Assembly: GCF_003201875.1 (NCBI RefSeq)
Contig: NZ_QJKD01000001.1
Span: 557,536 to 621,535 of the forward strand
Reading direction: 5' to 3'
Length of the DNA stretch: 64,000 nt
Source of the DNA: Hungatella effluvii
Lineage (GTDB): Bacteria > Bacillota > Clostridia > Lachnospirales > Lachnospiraceae
In this document: positions 54,765 to 64,000 of the stretch, piece after piece
Layout: every line of letters starts with the position of its first letter
Numbering within the stretch: position 1 is the stretch's first letter
Notes under the pieces: generated by a model
Told to the model about the DNA's origin: nothing
Database searches by the model: none
Seen by the model: only the letters and a program-made list of their open reading frames with translations
Position numbers and translations under genes: made by a program

Positions 54765-55954
54765 TCATATCCCGTTTCCTTCATCCAGAGAGGAAGCAGG
54801 CGGCTTACCACCTCGAACAGCAGGCGGTCCTCCTCTCTCTGCAGGTCACAGCCCCACAAATTCTCCATCAGGCTGATCCGGTAACGGATGGTGTTGACGT
54901 GGGCGTACATGGCGTCCGCCGTCTTCTGGTAGTTAAAATGGTTCTGCACAAAGCAGCACATGGTATCCGACAGCGCATCCCGCTTCTCTTTCGGGTATTC
55001 CATCAGCTTGTCAGTCATCTGTTCCAGGATCCGGTTTACCGCACTGCCCGGCTTCGGATATTCCAATATTCGGAATATCCCCAGTTCACTGTGAAAGAAC
55101 ACGCGCCTGTCCGTATTGGTCAGATTCCCCACTTCCGCGGCGTGGCGAGCCTCCCCGAGAGCCTGATCCATCTCAGACGCACGATACCGGCCGCTGATCC
55201 CCATAATGATATCGTCATCGCCAATCCCGATTATCCCTTCCAGCTGCTCCGTCACCTTCATGACATTGTCCGTGGAGACAAACAGCAGCAGATGGGTCTC
55301 GTCCAGAAAACAGTAACGCAGACTCTTTCGAAAGCTGCGGTGAAGCCGGTATCCCAGATACCCCTGCTGCTTTAAGATGCCCTTGTCTCCCCGTTCCAGC
55401 AGCACGATTCCGTATCCTTCTTCCGGAAATACCCCGGCGGGAACTGCCGCCGGCCGTATTCCTTCATAGGACTGCCTCATAATGGCGCTGATGCCCTCCG
55501 ACGCCGCCGGCAGATCCCGCGTATACCATGACAGAAGACAGGCGTAGTCGAGCAGCACATGGTCTTCCTCCGTAAACGCCTCCTTGCCCCGTATCTGAAG
55601 CAGATGGCGCACCTCTCCGCCAAGAGTTATGGAGCTGTGAATAAAACGAAAACTGCTTCCTCCCTCCCAACTGAATTCCTGAATCCCCGGAAAAGCCGCC
55701 TTCACCGGCCCGCGCTTCCACCACTCCGGATAGAAAAACGCTTCGCTCAGCTCAGGCGTGTCCGGATAGACCTCATAATCCTGGCGAACACTGTAGACCC
55801 ACTGGCCGCCGCAGCGCTCATTCAGCGCCTTCAGAAGCTCCAATATGTCCCCATCACACGCCAGGTTACGCAGTCTGTACTGAAAACAGGTAATCGACTC
55901 CATTTCCACAAGCAGTCCCCCTTTTACTATCACAGATATCCCATCGCGCTCCAT
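54761..55954 (-). CDS. PucR/CdaR-type transcriptional regulator
   Basis: A 397-aa protein with an N-terminal unrecognised domain (~15-150), a central GGDEF-like region typical of PucR/CdaR regulators (~165-290) and a C-terminal HTH (CCFVQNHFNYQKTADAMYAHVNTIRYRISLME). Such regulators control purine or sugar-acid catabolism and often respond to a metabolite. It lies downstream of the molybdenum hydroxylase genes on the same strand and may regulate them. The start at 55954 lacks a good SD; 55903 is an alternative. Confidence 0.82.
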   Translation of the reverse strand: MERDGISVIVKGGLLVEMESITCFQYRLRNLACDGDILELLKALNERCGGQWVYSVRQDYEVYPDTPELSEAFFYPEWWKRGPVKAAFPGIQEFSWEGGSSFRFIHSSITLGGEVRHLLQIRGKEAFTEEDHVLLDYACLLSWYTRDLPAASEGISAIMRQSYEGIRPAAVPAGVFPEEGYGIVLLERGDKGILKQQGYLGYRLHRSFRKSLRYCFLDETHLLLFVSTDNVMKVTEQLEGIIGIGDDDIIMGISGRYRASEMDQALGEARHAAEVGNLTNTDRRVFFHSELGIFRILEYPKPGSAVNRILEQMTDKLMEYPKEKRDALSDTMCCFVQNHFNYQKTADAMYAHVNTIRYRISLMENLWGCDLQREEDRLLFEVVSRLLPLWMKETGYE

Positions 55955-56034
55955 TGCGCAATCGTACTATCTTAAGCATAGCGCCCCGGGGGCAAAGAGT
56001 CAACTGCCGCTTCCTGTAATCACTTCCTGTTTTA

Positions 56035-57975
56035 TCAGATGCGCACTGCCGTTTTATACGCAGTATGGAACGCGTCCAGAATCTTGCCTGCCTTCACACA
56101 GTCTCCGATTTCATAGACCTCCAGATCCGGTTCTCCCGCAAGTGTATCGTAGAACGCATGGCGTGGTTTCAATCCTACCGCGATCACCACGCTGTCCGCC
56201 GGAAGCTCAGTTCTGCGGCCGGTCCGGTCATTCACTCCGCGCACGCCCTGATCTGTGACCTCTGTCACCCGCAGTCCCGGAATGACCGCGATCCGGTTTC
56301 TTCCGATCTTTTCATAATAGGCGATAATATCGGTCACGGCACAGTCGGCCATGATCGCGTCTTTCATCTCCACAATGGTCACTTCGTGGCCCTTTTCGGC
56401 CAGATCGATGGCAGTCTCCGTACCGATCATTCCGCCGCCCACGACCACCACCTTTCTGCCGATCTCAGGATGGCTGTCCAGGATGGTAAGGGCATTGATC
56501 ACATTTTCCCCATTGATTCCCGGGACCGGCGGGATCACGGGTTCGGCTCCGACCGCCGAGATCACCGCATCGTATCCTCCGGCCTTCACCATCTCCGGCG
56601 TCAGTTCCTCGCAGATAACCGGAATCTCCAGTTTCTCGATCTGATGAATCTGATAATCGATCAGATGCCGGATATCTTCCTTAAATTCCGGAGCAGACGC
56701 CTCATGGAGATAACCGCCCAGTTTTCTTTTCTCATAGATGGTCACGTCATGGCCTTTCAGCTTTAAGACGCGGGCCGCCTCCATTCCCGCGGGGCCGCCT
56801 CCGGCAATGACGACTCTCTTCTTCGTCTCCGCAGGTTTTATGGCAAGGTCTTCTTCAAAGCCCAGCACCGGATTTACCGCGCACATGACGGTGCGGCCCA
56901 GGAAGGAGCTTCTCTGCAGACAGCCCTCGTTACAGCGGATACACGGCCGGATATCCTCCGGACGGTCTTCCATCGCCTTCTTCACCCACTCGTTGTCCGC
57001 CCACATCGGACGTCCCAGCGTGATGAAGTCGGCCTTTCCCTGCTCCAGAATATCTTCCGCATACTGGGGAAGTGTGATGGAACCAGAAGCCATGACGGGA
57101 ACGTGCACCTCTTTCTTCACGGCCTCGGCCGCCCATACATTGTAACAGACAGGCATGGCCATCGGGCTTACCTGATGGATCATGGTATGGTGATCTCCGC
57201 CCGAAATATGGAAGGCGTCGATTCCCAGCCTCTCCAGTTCTTTTGCATAGTAAATGGTATCTTCGATGGTCATCCCATCCGGCTCATAATCCGTACCGGA
57301 CAGACGGACCGTCAGCGGGAAATCAGGCCCCACCTTCTTACGGCAGTTTTCCACGATCTGTCTCAGGAAACGGAACCGGTTTTCTCTTGATCCGCCGTAC
57401 CAGTCGCCTCTTTTATTTGTAAAAGGAGAAAGGAAATTCGTGATTAAATAGCCGTGAGCCGCGTGGATTTCCACCAGGTCAAAGCCTGCATCCACGGCGC
57501 GCTTTGCCGCGTCTCCAAATGCCTCGATCAAAACCTGAATTTCATCGATGGTCAATTCTTCCGGGATCGTATGGAACTGGTCATAGAGCATGGGCCACGG
57601 AATTGGGGAAGCTGATTTCATTGGCGGTCCCAGGAACCGCTGGCGGCCGCAGTGTTCAATCTGGATTCCCGCTTTCGCGCCATGGTTCTTGATGCTGTCC
57701 GCCAGCCATCCCAGACCGGCGATGTGCTCATGGCTGCTGATTCCGACCTGACAGTGGCAGGACTTGCTGGCAATGTCGTCAATATAGGCGTACTCTACAA
57801 TTACCAGACCGGCGCCGCCGTCGGCCAGATGGGTGTAGTGATCCACCAGTCTCTGGGTCACCGTACCATCCTTGTTGCTGAGTCCCGTCGTCTGAGGTGC
57901 CTTTACCAGACGGTTCTTCACTCTCAGAGTTCCGATCTGCCCCGGTTCAAACAGCTTTGGAAACATTTTCTTCAT
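56035..57975 (-). CDS. NADH:flavin oxidoreductase, 2,4-dienoyl-CoA reductase / BaiCD type
   Basis: The 646-aa protein has an FMN-binding TIM barrel (~1-340; IEIHAAHGYLITNFLSPFTNKR), a [4Fe-4S] cluster motif CIRCNEGC followed by Cys near 345-365, and a C-terminal FAD/NAD module with VVIAGGGPAGMEAARVL and VVVVGGGMIGTETAIDL. This is the layout of 2,4-dienoyl-CoA reductase and of bile-acid or other enoate reductases in gut Clostridia. It begins 6 bp after the molybdenum hydroxylase large subunit, so it may reduce or dehydrogenate the same substrate. AAGGAG lies upstream of the ATG. Confidence 0.9.
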   Translation of the reverse strand: MKKMFPKLFEPGQIGTLRVKNRLVKAPQTTGLSNKDGTVTQRLVDHYTHLADGGAGLVIVEYAYIDDIASKSCHCQVGISSHEHIAGLGWLADSIKNHGAKAGIQIEHCGRQRFLGPPMKSASPIPWPMLYDQFHTIPEELTIDEIQVLIEAFGDAAKRAVDAGFDLVEIHAAHGYLITNFLSPFTNKRGDWYGGSRENRFRFLRQIVENCRKKVGPDFPLTVRLSGTDYEPDGMTIEDTIYYAKELERLGIDAFHISGGDHHTMIHQVSPMAMPVCYNVWAAEAVKKEVHVPVMASGSITLPQYAEDILEQGKADFITLGRPMWADNEWVKKAMEDRPEDIRPCIRCNEGCLQRSSFLGRTVMCAVNPVLGFEEDLAIKPAETKKRVVIAGGGPAGMEAARVLKLKGHDVTIYEKRKLGGYLHEASAPEFKEDIRHLIDYQIHQIEKLEIPVICEELTPEMVKAGGYDAVISAVGAEPVIPPVPGINGENVINALTILDSHPEIGRKVVVVGGGMIGTETAIDLAEKGHEVTIVEMKDAIMADCAVTDIIAYYEKIGRNRIAVIPGLRVTEVTDQGVRGVNDRTGRRTELPADSVVIAVGLKPRHAFYDTLAGEPDLEVYEIGDCVKAGKILDAFHTAYKTAVRI

Positions 57976-57981
57976 TGTAAT

Positions 57982-60252
57982 TCACTCCTTTTCTTTCTTT
58001 TTTATCGCATCTAACATCTTTTCCTCTGTTATGGGAATCTCATGGAAACGGATTCCCGTCGCATGGTAAACCGCGTTGGCGATGGCCGCCGCCGTCGGCA
58101 CCAGGCCGCATTCTCCGACGCCCTTCGCTCCGAAGGGACCGCTTGGCTCGTTGGTCTCCACGAGAATCACGTCGATATCCGGCGTCTCCAGCATGGTCGG
58201 AAGGTAATACTTGTGGAAGCTGTCCTGGGCCTGCCTGCCCTTCTTGTCATAGACAATCTGCTCGCTTAAGGCGTAGCCGATTCCCTGCAGCACCGAACCG
58301 TGAATCTGCCCTTCCACGATGTCCGGATTGATGGCCCGGCCCACATCGTGAGCCGCCGCCAGATGAAGGACCTCGATCTGCCCGGTCTCCATATCCACCT
58401 CCACCTCAGCAAAATGAGCGTGCCACGGAGGCGCGTTAAACGGCACGGTCTGGCCGATCCCGATAATCTGCCGGTTAGCTCTGTGAATCAGATGGGCCGC
58501 TTCCCCCATGGTCATACGGGGTTCCCCATCCGCAAGAATCATCCCGTTTTCCAGAGTCAGTGTTTCCGGCTCTGTCTTCAGCTGTTCTGCGGCAAATTCC
58601 AGAATCTTCTGCTTCGCATCCCGTCCTGCCGCCTCCACCGCGGTTCCCGCCGAATAGAGCGTTCTGCTGGCATGGCTTCCGATGTCGTAAGGGGTACTGG
58701 CCGTATCGCCGAAGACGATGCTCACCTGATCCATGGGTATCCCCAGAGAGGATGCCGCTACCTGCGACAGCGTGGTGGCGATTCCCTGTCCCATATCGGG
58801 GACGCCCACCGCTAAATTGGCGGAGCCGTCCTCCATTACCGCCAGATAGGCGTTGTCAAATTCTACTGCAAAAGGCCAGGAGTTGCTTACATGGGTTCCT
58901 GCCGCCATTCCGATTCCCCGCACTTTCCCGTGTCCCGGGTTCTTTAAAAGGCTGTCCCGGTCCGCCCATCCGATCTTCTGCGCCCCCTTTTCCATACACT
59001 CTGCAAGGCCGCAGGTGGCACAGGGATACGGCGGAAGCCATGGTGCGTAAGGAGTCATGGTATTTTTAAGCCGAAGCTCCATTGGGTCCATGCCCAGCCG
59101 TTCGGCCATCATATCGACCGTAGACTCCACCGCGAAGTTTCCCTGCGGGTTGCCAAATCCTCTCATGGCGCCCGCGGTGGTGGTGTTTGTATAGACGCAG
59201 AGACCGTCATAAAATACGTTGGGTATCTGATAAATACTTATGTTGGTCACGCCCAGAACCGCTGTCACGTCGGGTCCCGCGTTGGCGTAGCCGCCTGTGT
59301 TTAAAACGGCATTCAGATACAGAGCCTGGAAGCTTCCGTCCCGCTTCGCTCCCAGCTTCACCGTAATATAGCCGGAATGCCTGGTGGTCGAAGCGATAAA
59401 ATCCTCTTTTCTGTCATAGACAAAACGCACCGGCTTCCCCGCAAGCATCGCCAGCGCCGCAGCGATAGGTTCCGCCTTGCCGCTCATCCCCACATGGGAG
59501 CCGAATGCGCCTCCAATATACGGAGGGTTCAGCACACGAACCCGGCTGGCCGGCATTCCGAACAGCTTTGCCAGCAGATTTTTTAGCGGATGGGGGCTCT
59601 GGGTCGTGGACCACACCGTCAGATGCCCTGACGCAGAGTAATCGGCTACCGCGGCCTGGGTCTCCAGCTGACAGTGCTTCACCACCGGAAGTTTAAACTG
59701 TTCCTCCAGTATGATATCACTCTCCGCAAAGCCCTTCTCTAAATCCCCCATGGGAAGCTTTGCCATGCCGGCAATATTATTTCCGATAAAGCAGGGATGA
59801 ACGGCCGGTGCATCCGGCTTCAAGGCCTCCAGCGGATCGAAGACTGCGGGCAGCTCCTCGTATTCCACCCTGATCAGTTCCAGCGCTCGTTTTGCCGTCT
59901 CCTCCGTGTCCGCCGCAACGGCAGCCACCTCGTCACCCACATAGCGCAGCTCCCGATTAAATATCTGTTCATCTTCTACCGGAACTGCGGGCGGGTTCGC
60001 CTCGCTGCAGGAGCTGTTAAAACAACATTCCGTCGTATTTTCATATGTAGCCACGGCGCGTACTCCAGGCAGTTTTTCCGCCTCCGCCGTATCGATGGAC
60101 ACGATCCTGGCGTGTGGATACGGGCTTCGGAGCACCTTTGCGTGCAGCATACCGGGAAGCTTTAAATCCGTGGTAAAGGAAGCCACTCCGGTCGCCTTTT
60201 CCAGGGCGTCAATTCTTGGCAATGGTTTTCCTATTTCACCTTCCGTCTTCAT
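57982..60252 (-). CDS. Molybdenum hydroxylase (xanthine dehydrogenase family), molybdopterin subunit
   Basis: From [22 protein letters not shown] (AAGGAGG 8 nt upstream), 756 aa. Family signatures: [37 protein letters not shown] and the C-terminal GVGECG with the base catalyst Glu. These enzymes hydroxylate N-heterocycles or aldehydes with water, using a Mo-molybdopterin cytosine dinucleotide centre. It is cotranscribed with the iron-sulfur and FAD subunits. Together with the PucR-like regulator a purine-type substrate is plausible, but the substrate cannot be fixed. Confidence 0.92.
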   Translation of the reverse strand: MKTEGEIGKPLPRIDALEKATGVASFTTDLKLPGMLHAKVLRSPYPHARIVSIDTAEAEKLPGVRAVATYENTTECCFNSSCSEANPPAVPVEDEQIFNRELRYVGDEVAAVAADTEETAKRALELIRVEYEELPAVFDPLEALKPDAPAVHPCFIGNNIAGMAKLPMGDLEKGFAESDIILEEQFKLPVVKHCQLETQAAVADYSASGHLTVWSTTQSPHPLKNLLAKLFGMPASRVRVLNPPYIGGAFGSHVGMSGKAEPIAAALAMLAGKPVRFVYDRKEDFIASTTRHSGYITVKLGAKRDGSFQALYLNAVLNTGGYANAGPDVTAVLGVTNISIYQIPNVFYDGLCVYTNTTTAGAMRGFGNPQGNFAVESTVDMMAERLGMDPMELRLKNTMTPYAPWLPPYPCATCGLAECMEKGAQKIGWADRDSLLKNPGHGKVRGIGMAAGTHVSNSWPFAVEFDNAYLAVMEDGSANLAVGVPDMGQGIATTLSQVAASSLGIPMDQVSIVFGDTASTPYDIGSHASRTLYSAGTAVEAAGRDAKQKILEFAAEQLKTEPETLTLENGMILADGEPRMTMGEAAHLIHRANRQIIGIGQTVPFNAPPWHAHFAEVEVDMETGQIEVLHLAAAHDVGRAINPDIVEGQIHGSVLQGIGYALSEQIVYDKKGRQAQDSFHKYYLPTMLETPDIDVILVETNEPSGPFGAKGVGECGLVPTAAAIANAVYHATGIRFHEIPITEEKMLDAIKKKEKE

Positions 60253-60733
60253 CCGTTTCACCTCCTTCTATCAGGGACAGTGCATGGGCCGCCAGCTCCA
60301 CGGCCTGTTCTATTTTCACGTACCCGGTGCAGCGGCACAGGTTGCCCGCCAGAGCTGTCCGGATCTCCTCTCTCGTCGGATGGGGCTTCTCATCGAGCAA
60401 TGCCTTGGCTGACAAGATCATCCCCGGCGTGCAGAAGCCGCACTGAATGGCTCCCGCATCGATAAATGCCTGCTGGATGGGGTGTGGTTTTCCTGCTGTC
60501 TTCAAACCTTCTATGGTAACAACGCGGCGGCCTTCCACACGCGCCGCCGGAACCATACAGGAATTGACCGCTTTTCCGTCCAGTATCACGGTGCAGGCCC
60601 CGCATTCGCCCTGCCCGCATCCTTTCTTCGTTCCGGTGAGTCCCAGCCGGTCCCGCAGCACATCCGCCAGCAGCTCAGGCGGCTCGATCTCCACGCGGAC
60701 CGGAACTTCATTTAATATAAAGGACAGTTTCAT
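60236..60733 (-). CDS. Molybdenum hydroxylase, [2Fe-2S] subunit
   Basis: A 165-aa protein with both cluster motifs: [16 protein letters not shown] with its later Cys (VNSC), and CGFCTPGMI with GNLCRCTGY. It transfers electrons from the Mo subunit to FAD. It overlaps the molybdopterin-subunit gene by 17 bp; its ATG overlaps the FAD-subunit stop by one base. Confidence 0.96.
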   Translation of the reverse strand: MKLSFILNEVPVRVEIEPPELLADVLRDRLGLTGTKKGCGQGECGACTVILDGKAVNSCMVPAARVEGRRVVTIEGLKTAGKPHPIQQAFIDAGAIQCGFCTPGMILSAKALLDEKPHPTREEIRTALAGNLCRCTGYVKIEQAVELAAHALSLIEGGETDEDGR

Positions 60734-61620
60734 CACTGCTCCACCTCCTTTTCCCTGCCTTCAGCATCGGTGAGCGCCTCCGATAAGGCCCGTTCCACCA
60801 TCACCGGAAGTACCTCCTCCCTGTAGTGCTTCGAACCGCGGATCAGGCTGTCCCTGGGATTCGCATTCTTTAGCGCAAGCCTTCCTGCCTCTGAAAATAC
60901 TTCCTTTGCCGCCGCTTTTCCAATTAAAAAGCGTTCCGCCTCTATCGCCCGCACCGGCCCCACGCCGACCGGGGCCATGGCTATGCGGCACCGTTCCACC
61001 ATGCCGTCCCTGATTCCGAGAAATGCCGCCACACAGACCATGGGAAGCGCCAGAGCCTTCCTCTGTTCCAGTCTGGCGTAGCCGCTTCCCTCGCCGGGCT
61101 CCGCTGCCGGAATGAGAATCTTTGTGACAAGACTCTTCGTGCTGTCAATCGTGCTTTTTCCAAATCCGGCGTAAAGGCGGTCCATGGACAGCAGCTCTGT
61201 TCCGTCCTCGCACATCACCTCCACCGATGCCCCCAGGGCTGCCAGAGCCACCGCGCTGTCCGCCGCCGGCTGGCCGTTCACGATGTTGCCGCCGATGGTG
61301 CTGCAGTTTCGAATCTGATTGGAGCCGACCGAATGAGACGCCTTTGCCAGCGCGTGCGCGTACCGTCTGATCAGGGGACTCTCTGCCGCCTGATTATGGG
61401 TGACTGCCGCGCCGATTTCCAGCCCCCCGCCGCACAGCTTCATCTCAGACAGCCCCGGAATTCCCGTGATATCCACGAGACAGTCCGCCTGATACTTCCC
61501 GCTCTGCAAATCCAGCACCAGATCGGTTCCGCCCGCTATGATCCTTCCGCGCCCCTCATATCCGGCCAGCAGGCTCAGCACCTCTTTGGCCTCCTTTGCC
61601 ATAACGTAATTCTGTACCAT
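60733..61620 (-). CDS. Molybdenum hydroxylase, FAD subunit
   Basis: The 295-aa protein has the flavin-binding segments AGGTDLVLDLQSG and CSTIGGNIVNGQPAADSA of the CoxM/XdhB family, and a C-terminal CO-dehydrogenase flavoprotein-like domain. It is the first gene of the hydroxylase operon; AGGAGGATTG lies just before the start. The gap 61621-61823 holds only promoter-like AT-rich sequence. Confidence 0.94.
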   Translation of the reverse strand: MVQNYVMAKEAKEVLSLLAGYEGRGRIIAGGTDLVLDLQSGKYQADCLVDITGIPGLSEMKLCGGGLEIGAAVTHNQAAESPLIRRYAHALAKASHSVGSNQIRNCSTIGGNIVNGQPAADSAVALAALGASVEVMCEDGTELLSMDRLYAGFGKSTIDSTKSLVTKILIPAAEPGEGSGYARLEQRKALALPMVCVAAFLGIRDGMVERCRIAMAPVGVGPVRAIEAERFLIGKAAAKEVFSEAGRLALKNANPRDSLIRGSKHYREEVLPVMVERALSEALTDAEGREKEVEQ

Positions 61621-61823
61621 TAGGAAATCAATCCTCCTTTCATATTGCCGTTTTCCGTTTCATTTGCATAATTTTATTATATCAGCTTCCATCGGCCGTC
61701 ATCTCCAAAAAACAACCGGACATTTTTGTAGTTCCTATGGGAATCGTAACAGAATTTTCATAAATCCTTAAAGTCTTTTTTCCCCTTCAATGGTAGAATC
61801 AACCATTATAAGGAGGAGAGTCT

Positions 61824-62393
61824 ATGAAAAAGAAAGCAGTATGGACTGCATCTGTCCTGGGAGCCGCGGCATTTCTGGCGGCGTTCTGTCTACTGGTGCC
61901 GCGCCGCTATCCGGTTCCCGCGGATACGACCATCGGAACCCGCAGCATCCGGTACGAAGACCGGCCCAAGACCGCCGCTGAGATCACCGTAGCCCGTTAC
62001 TTCCTTAACCAGATAACGGGAGATTTTAAAGAAATGAAGAAACTTCTTCCCAATACGGAACTTGACAGGATCACGCTGGAGAATGAGAAGGAAGCGTTCT
62101 TAAAGGGCGAATCCATGGAAACCTATATTATACGTTCCATCACAACCCTGGACCGTGAACAGTACGCCGGAGACAACGAGGCGTTTTCCTATCCCAACGC
62201 CGAAACACGGGCGCGGCAGGAGAACCTGAAGGATTATGCAGTCATTCATGTGGAATTCTATCAGAAATGGAATAATAAGGCAGAGTCGCATGCACCGCAG
62301 TGGAACTCCGGAGAATGCGGCAGGAATTTCCTGGTGGGCAAAAAAGCTTTGGATAAGAATTATAAAATATATGATTTTGGAATGATGATGTAA
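61824..62393 (+). CDS. Exported protein of unknown function (189 aa)
   Basis: The N-terminus MKKKAVWTASVLGAAAFLAAFCLLVP is a signal peptide or anchor. The mature part contains EITVARYFLNQITGDFKEMKKLLPN, resembling small stress-type NTF2-like exported proteins, but no firm family is recognised. AAGGAGGAG lies upstream of the start, and it precedes the GNAT gene by 12 bp. Confidence 0.7.
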   Translation: MKKKAVWTASVLGAAAFLAAFCLLVPRRYPVPADTTIGTRSIRYEDRPKTAAEITVARYFLNQITGDFKEMKKLLPNTELDRITLENEKEAFLKGESMETYIIRSITTLDREQYAGDNEAFSYPNAETRARQENLKDYAVIHVEFYQKWNNKAESHAPQWNSGECGRNFLVGKKALDKNYKIYDFGMMM

Positions 62394-62405
62394 GGAGGAA
62401 AGATT

Positions 62406-62873
62406 ATGGAGATCACTCTGACAAAGGCCAAACTTTCAAACTGTGAGGAGCTCTACAGCCTGCAGACCGCTTCCTTCCGCCCGCTTCTGGAGAAATACCA
62501 GGATTACGATTCCAATCCCGGCGCGGAGACGAAGGACCGTACACTTCAAAGGCTGAAGGATCCTTTTTCCGATTACTATTTTATCAGTTTAGAGGGTAAG
62601 CATATCGGTGCCATCCGCATCTGCCATTTTGAAACATTATGTAAACTCAAACAGCTGTTCATCCTTCCTGAGTTCCAGGGACACGGGTATGCACAGCAGG
62701 CCATCGAACTGGCTGAAGCCCTGTATCCGGAGATTCCGAGATGGGAACTCGACACGATCAGCCAGGAGGCGAAGCTCTGCCATTTGTATGAGAAGATGGG
62801 GTATACGAAGACTGGTAAGGTGGAGAAGATTAAGGACGGGATGGATCTTGTCTATTATGCCAAATATGCATAG
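62406..62873 (+). CDS. GNAT-family N-acetyltransferase
   Basis: A 155-aa protein with the GNAT fold: ISLEGKHIGAIRICHF, then the acetyl-CoA motif LFILPEFQGHGYAQQAIELAE, and the closing YEKMGYTKTGKVEKI. Substrate unknown. Confidence 0.9.
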   Translation: MEITLTKAKLSNCEELYSLQTASFRPLLEKYQDYDSNPGAETKDRTLQRLKDPFSDYYFISLEGKHIGAIRICHFETLCKLKQLFILPEFQGHGYAQQAIELAEALYPEIPRWELDTISQEAKLCHLYEKMGYTKTGKVEKIKDGMDLVYYAKYA

Positions 62874-62874
62874 A

Positions 62875-62932
62875 TATGGGAAATCAGCGGTTGTAGTATG
62901 CAACAGCTGATTTCCCATACTGATTTTTATTT
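62875..62932 (+). terminator. Terminator of the GNAT operon
   Basis: Fourteen-bp stem TATGGGAAATCAGC/GCTGATTTCCCATA with an inner GTTG/CAAC extension, followed by CTGATTTTTATTT. It begins two bases past the stop and can serve both directions. Confidence 0.85.
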
Positions 62933-62945
62933 CCTATACTGATAT

Positions 62946-63785
62946 TTATTGCGGTGAGTCCGCCGTCTCCCTTCCATCCGGCACTGCCCATGGCTGAAGC
63001 ACTGACAGAAGCTCTGCATCATAGTCCAGACCAATGCTGTAGCTGTACTCCTGGCTTGGGAGGGTTCCCTGGGGATAGGATATCTCCAGATGATCCGGGA
63101 AAAGAAGGATATACTCTGGCCGCAGAGCTGCCTCCATCTCTTTGCGCAGCGCCGGACTGACGGTGCCGGGGGCATCTAAAAGCCATTGCCGGGCCGCGTC
63201 CTCTGGCAGGCTGAATAAGTCCCAGTTGCTGTATACGGCACCCGTCTCCCGGTTGAACACGGCCCCGAGCCGAAGTTCTTTAGCCTCCTGGCCGTTTACC
63301 GGGAGCGTGACCGTTGTGATAAAGCTTACAGCTGTATCATTGGACGCCGAGGGCGTGATCTCCTGACGCACATGGCGTTCCTGGTACGCGGTCCCATTCT
63401 CCCGGCAGGTCAGGTAATCCCCGTAGGCCTTCTGAAGCTCTGCCTCCGTGTCGTAGAGCAGTCCCTGTTTCCCGTAGTAATCGTCTATGCCCTTCCGCGC
63501 AGATTCACTTAAATCATTGTAGCTTACCGTCCCGGCCACATAGCAGTTGGCAGGTCCAACGGTCTTATAGATGGTCAAAAGTCTGGTTCCATCCGGCAGT
63601 CTGTAGCTGTCGAAGGTATTGTGTTCGTCCTGCCACAGGTCCGCGCGCTCATCTCCGGGAAGGGAGGCGGCGTTTTCCTGGATCAGATACAGTGTCTCTT
63701 CCTCCGGAACGGGAGCTTTCGAACAGCCCGTCAGGAATACAAGAGACAGGATCAGTACTGATACATAAATTTGCCTCGCTTTCAT
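62946..63785 (-). CDS. Lipoprotein of unknown function (279 aa)
   Basis: The signal peptide ends with the lipobox VFLTGCSKAP. The mature part is a globular alpha/beta protein without a recognised domain; LLTIYKTVGPANCYVAGTVSYNDL and LHPEY-like strands (AALRPEYILLFPDHLEISYPQG) are visible. AGGAGGAT precedes the start. It may be an anti-sigma-factor-linked or cell-envelope protein, but nothing in the neighbourhood supports a specific role. Confidence 0.75.
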   Translation of the reverse strand: MKARQIYVSVLILSLVFLTGCSKAPVPEEETLYLIQENAASLPGDERADLWQDEHNTFDSYRLPDGTRLLTIYKTVGPANCYVAGTVSYNDLSESARKGIDDYYGKQGLLYDTEAELQKAYGDYLTCRENGTAYQERHVRQEITPSASNDTAVSFITTVTLPVNGQEAKELRLGAVFNRETGAVYSNWDLFSLPEDAARQWLLDAPGTVSPALRKEMEAALRPEYILLFPDHLEISYPQGTLPSQEYSYSIGLDYDAELLSVLQPWAVPDGRETADSPQ

Positions 63786-63882
63786 GGGTCATCCTCCTTT
63801 ATAATTCTGGTCGTCTGGAGTACTGAAGCGTGTCTGTAAGCAGCTTTTGCGTCACGCTCCAGAGTGTGTTTGAAAATTGCTT

Positions 63883-64000
63883 TCTGACAGCTGTGCGTCA
63901 CACTTTGTGGGAGATTTGGCCCCGATGAAGGAGGCGTAGTGGGCTACGCTGACTGAATTGGGGCTAAATATACCGCGAAGTGGGGCGTGCAGATGGCAGA
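63883..64000 (+). repeat. Long imperfect hairpin element cut by the window edge
   Basis: The stretch folds back on itself in nested arms: TCTGACAGCTGTGC with 63987-64000, CACTTTGTGG with CCGCGAAGTG, ATTTGGCCCCGAT with ATTGGGGCTAAAT, and CGTAG/CTACG at the tip. Most deviations are G:U pairs on the plus strand, so the structure appears to be kept at RNA level. The outer arm should continue past the window. Confidence 0.6.

Overview
The window looks like a chromosome segment of a low-to-mid GC anaerobic Firmicute, most likely a Lachnospiraceae-type Clostridia (Clostridium cluster XIVa). Supporting signs are the nusB-xseA-xseB-ispA-dxs-tlyA gene order, YesM/YesN-type two-component regulators beside a sugar ABC importer, a PucR-type regulator near a molybdenum hydroxylase, SipW/TasA-type secretion genes and AGGAGG-type ribosome binding sites. 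No rRNA, tRNA, CRISPR array or transposase gene was seen.

Layout: (1) 1-5.3 kb, minus strand: housekeeping operon for transcription antitermination, exonuclease VII, isoprenoid precursors and a TlyA-type methyltransferase that runs off the left edge. (2) 5.4-17.6 kb, minus strand: a 12-kb surface-fibre operon with two SipW-type signal peptidases, three small TasA/CalY-like exported proteins, a membrane-anchored repeat protein and a 2331-aa secreted giant with glycine-rich beta-helix repeats. (3) 17.66-18.13 kb: an unusually symmetric divergent control region in which two inverted copies of a TGGCA/TGCCA double operator are each followed, at identical distance, by a TTGTyA-N17-TATTCT promoter. 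One promoter reads the fibre operon. The other reads an RmlB-like protein that has lost its catalytic Tyr/Lys and a 501-aa HTH-type protein, which is the obvious candidate regulator. (4) 20.9-24.8 kb: two dehydrogenase-family genes, an ABC-F antibiotic-resistance-type ATPase with an attenuator-like leader, and a shrunken GH43 relic. (5) 24.8-30.8 kb: carbohydrate ABC importer with its YesM/YesN-type regulators.

(6) 31-34.6 kb: a lone CarD C-terminal-domain-like protein, a MerR regulator divergent from a MATE pump, and a second MerR fused to a membrane domain. Both MerR loci show 19-bp-spacer promoters. (7) 34.7-43.8 kb: operon with two large paralogous lipoproteins that fuse a sensor-like N-terminal half to a solute-binding half, two MalF/MalG-type permeases, a HlyD-like adaptor and a MacB-like permease, but no ATPase. 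(8) 43.9-46.7 kb: an AT-rich island carrying an ABC-three-component (ABC-3C) type conflict system: SMC/RecN-like ATPase, small middle component, CTD protein and a small membrane protein that shares an Asn/Gly-rich repeat with the CTD protein. (9) 46.9-49.8 kb: OmpR/EnvZ-type two-component system and a secreted LysM protein. (10) 49.9-54.8 kb: decayed AraC regulator, heterodimeric ABC exporter pair, and the C-terminal stub of a cell-wall-binding protein. (11) 54.8-61.6 kb: PucR-like regulator, an Old Yellow Enzyme/2,4-dienoyl-CoA-reductase-like flavoprotein and a three-subunit molybdenum hydroxylase. (12) 61.8-64 kb: small exported protein, GNAT acetyltransferase, lipoprotein, and part of a long G:U-rich hairpin element cut by the right edge.

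The two places most worth following up are the mirror-image regulatory region with its pseudoenzyme/regulator pair controlling the SipW/TasA-like fibre locus, and the four-gene ABC-3C island.
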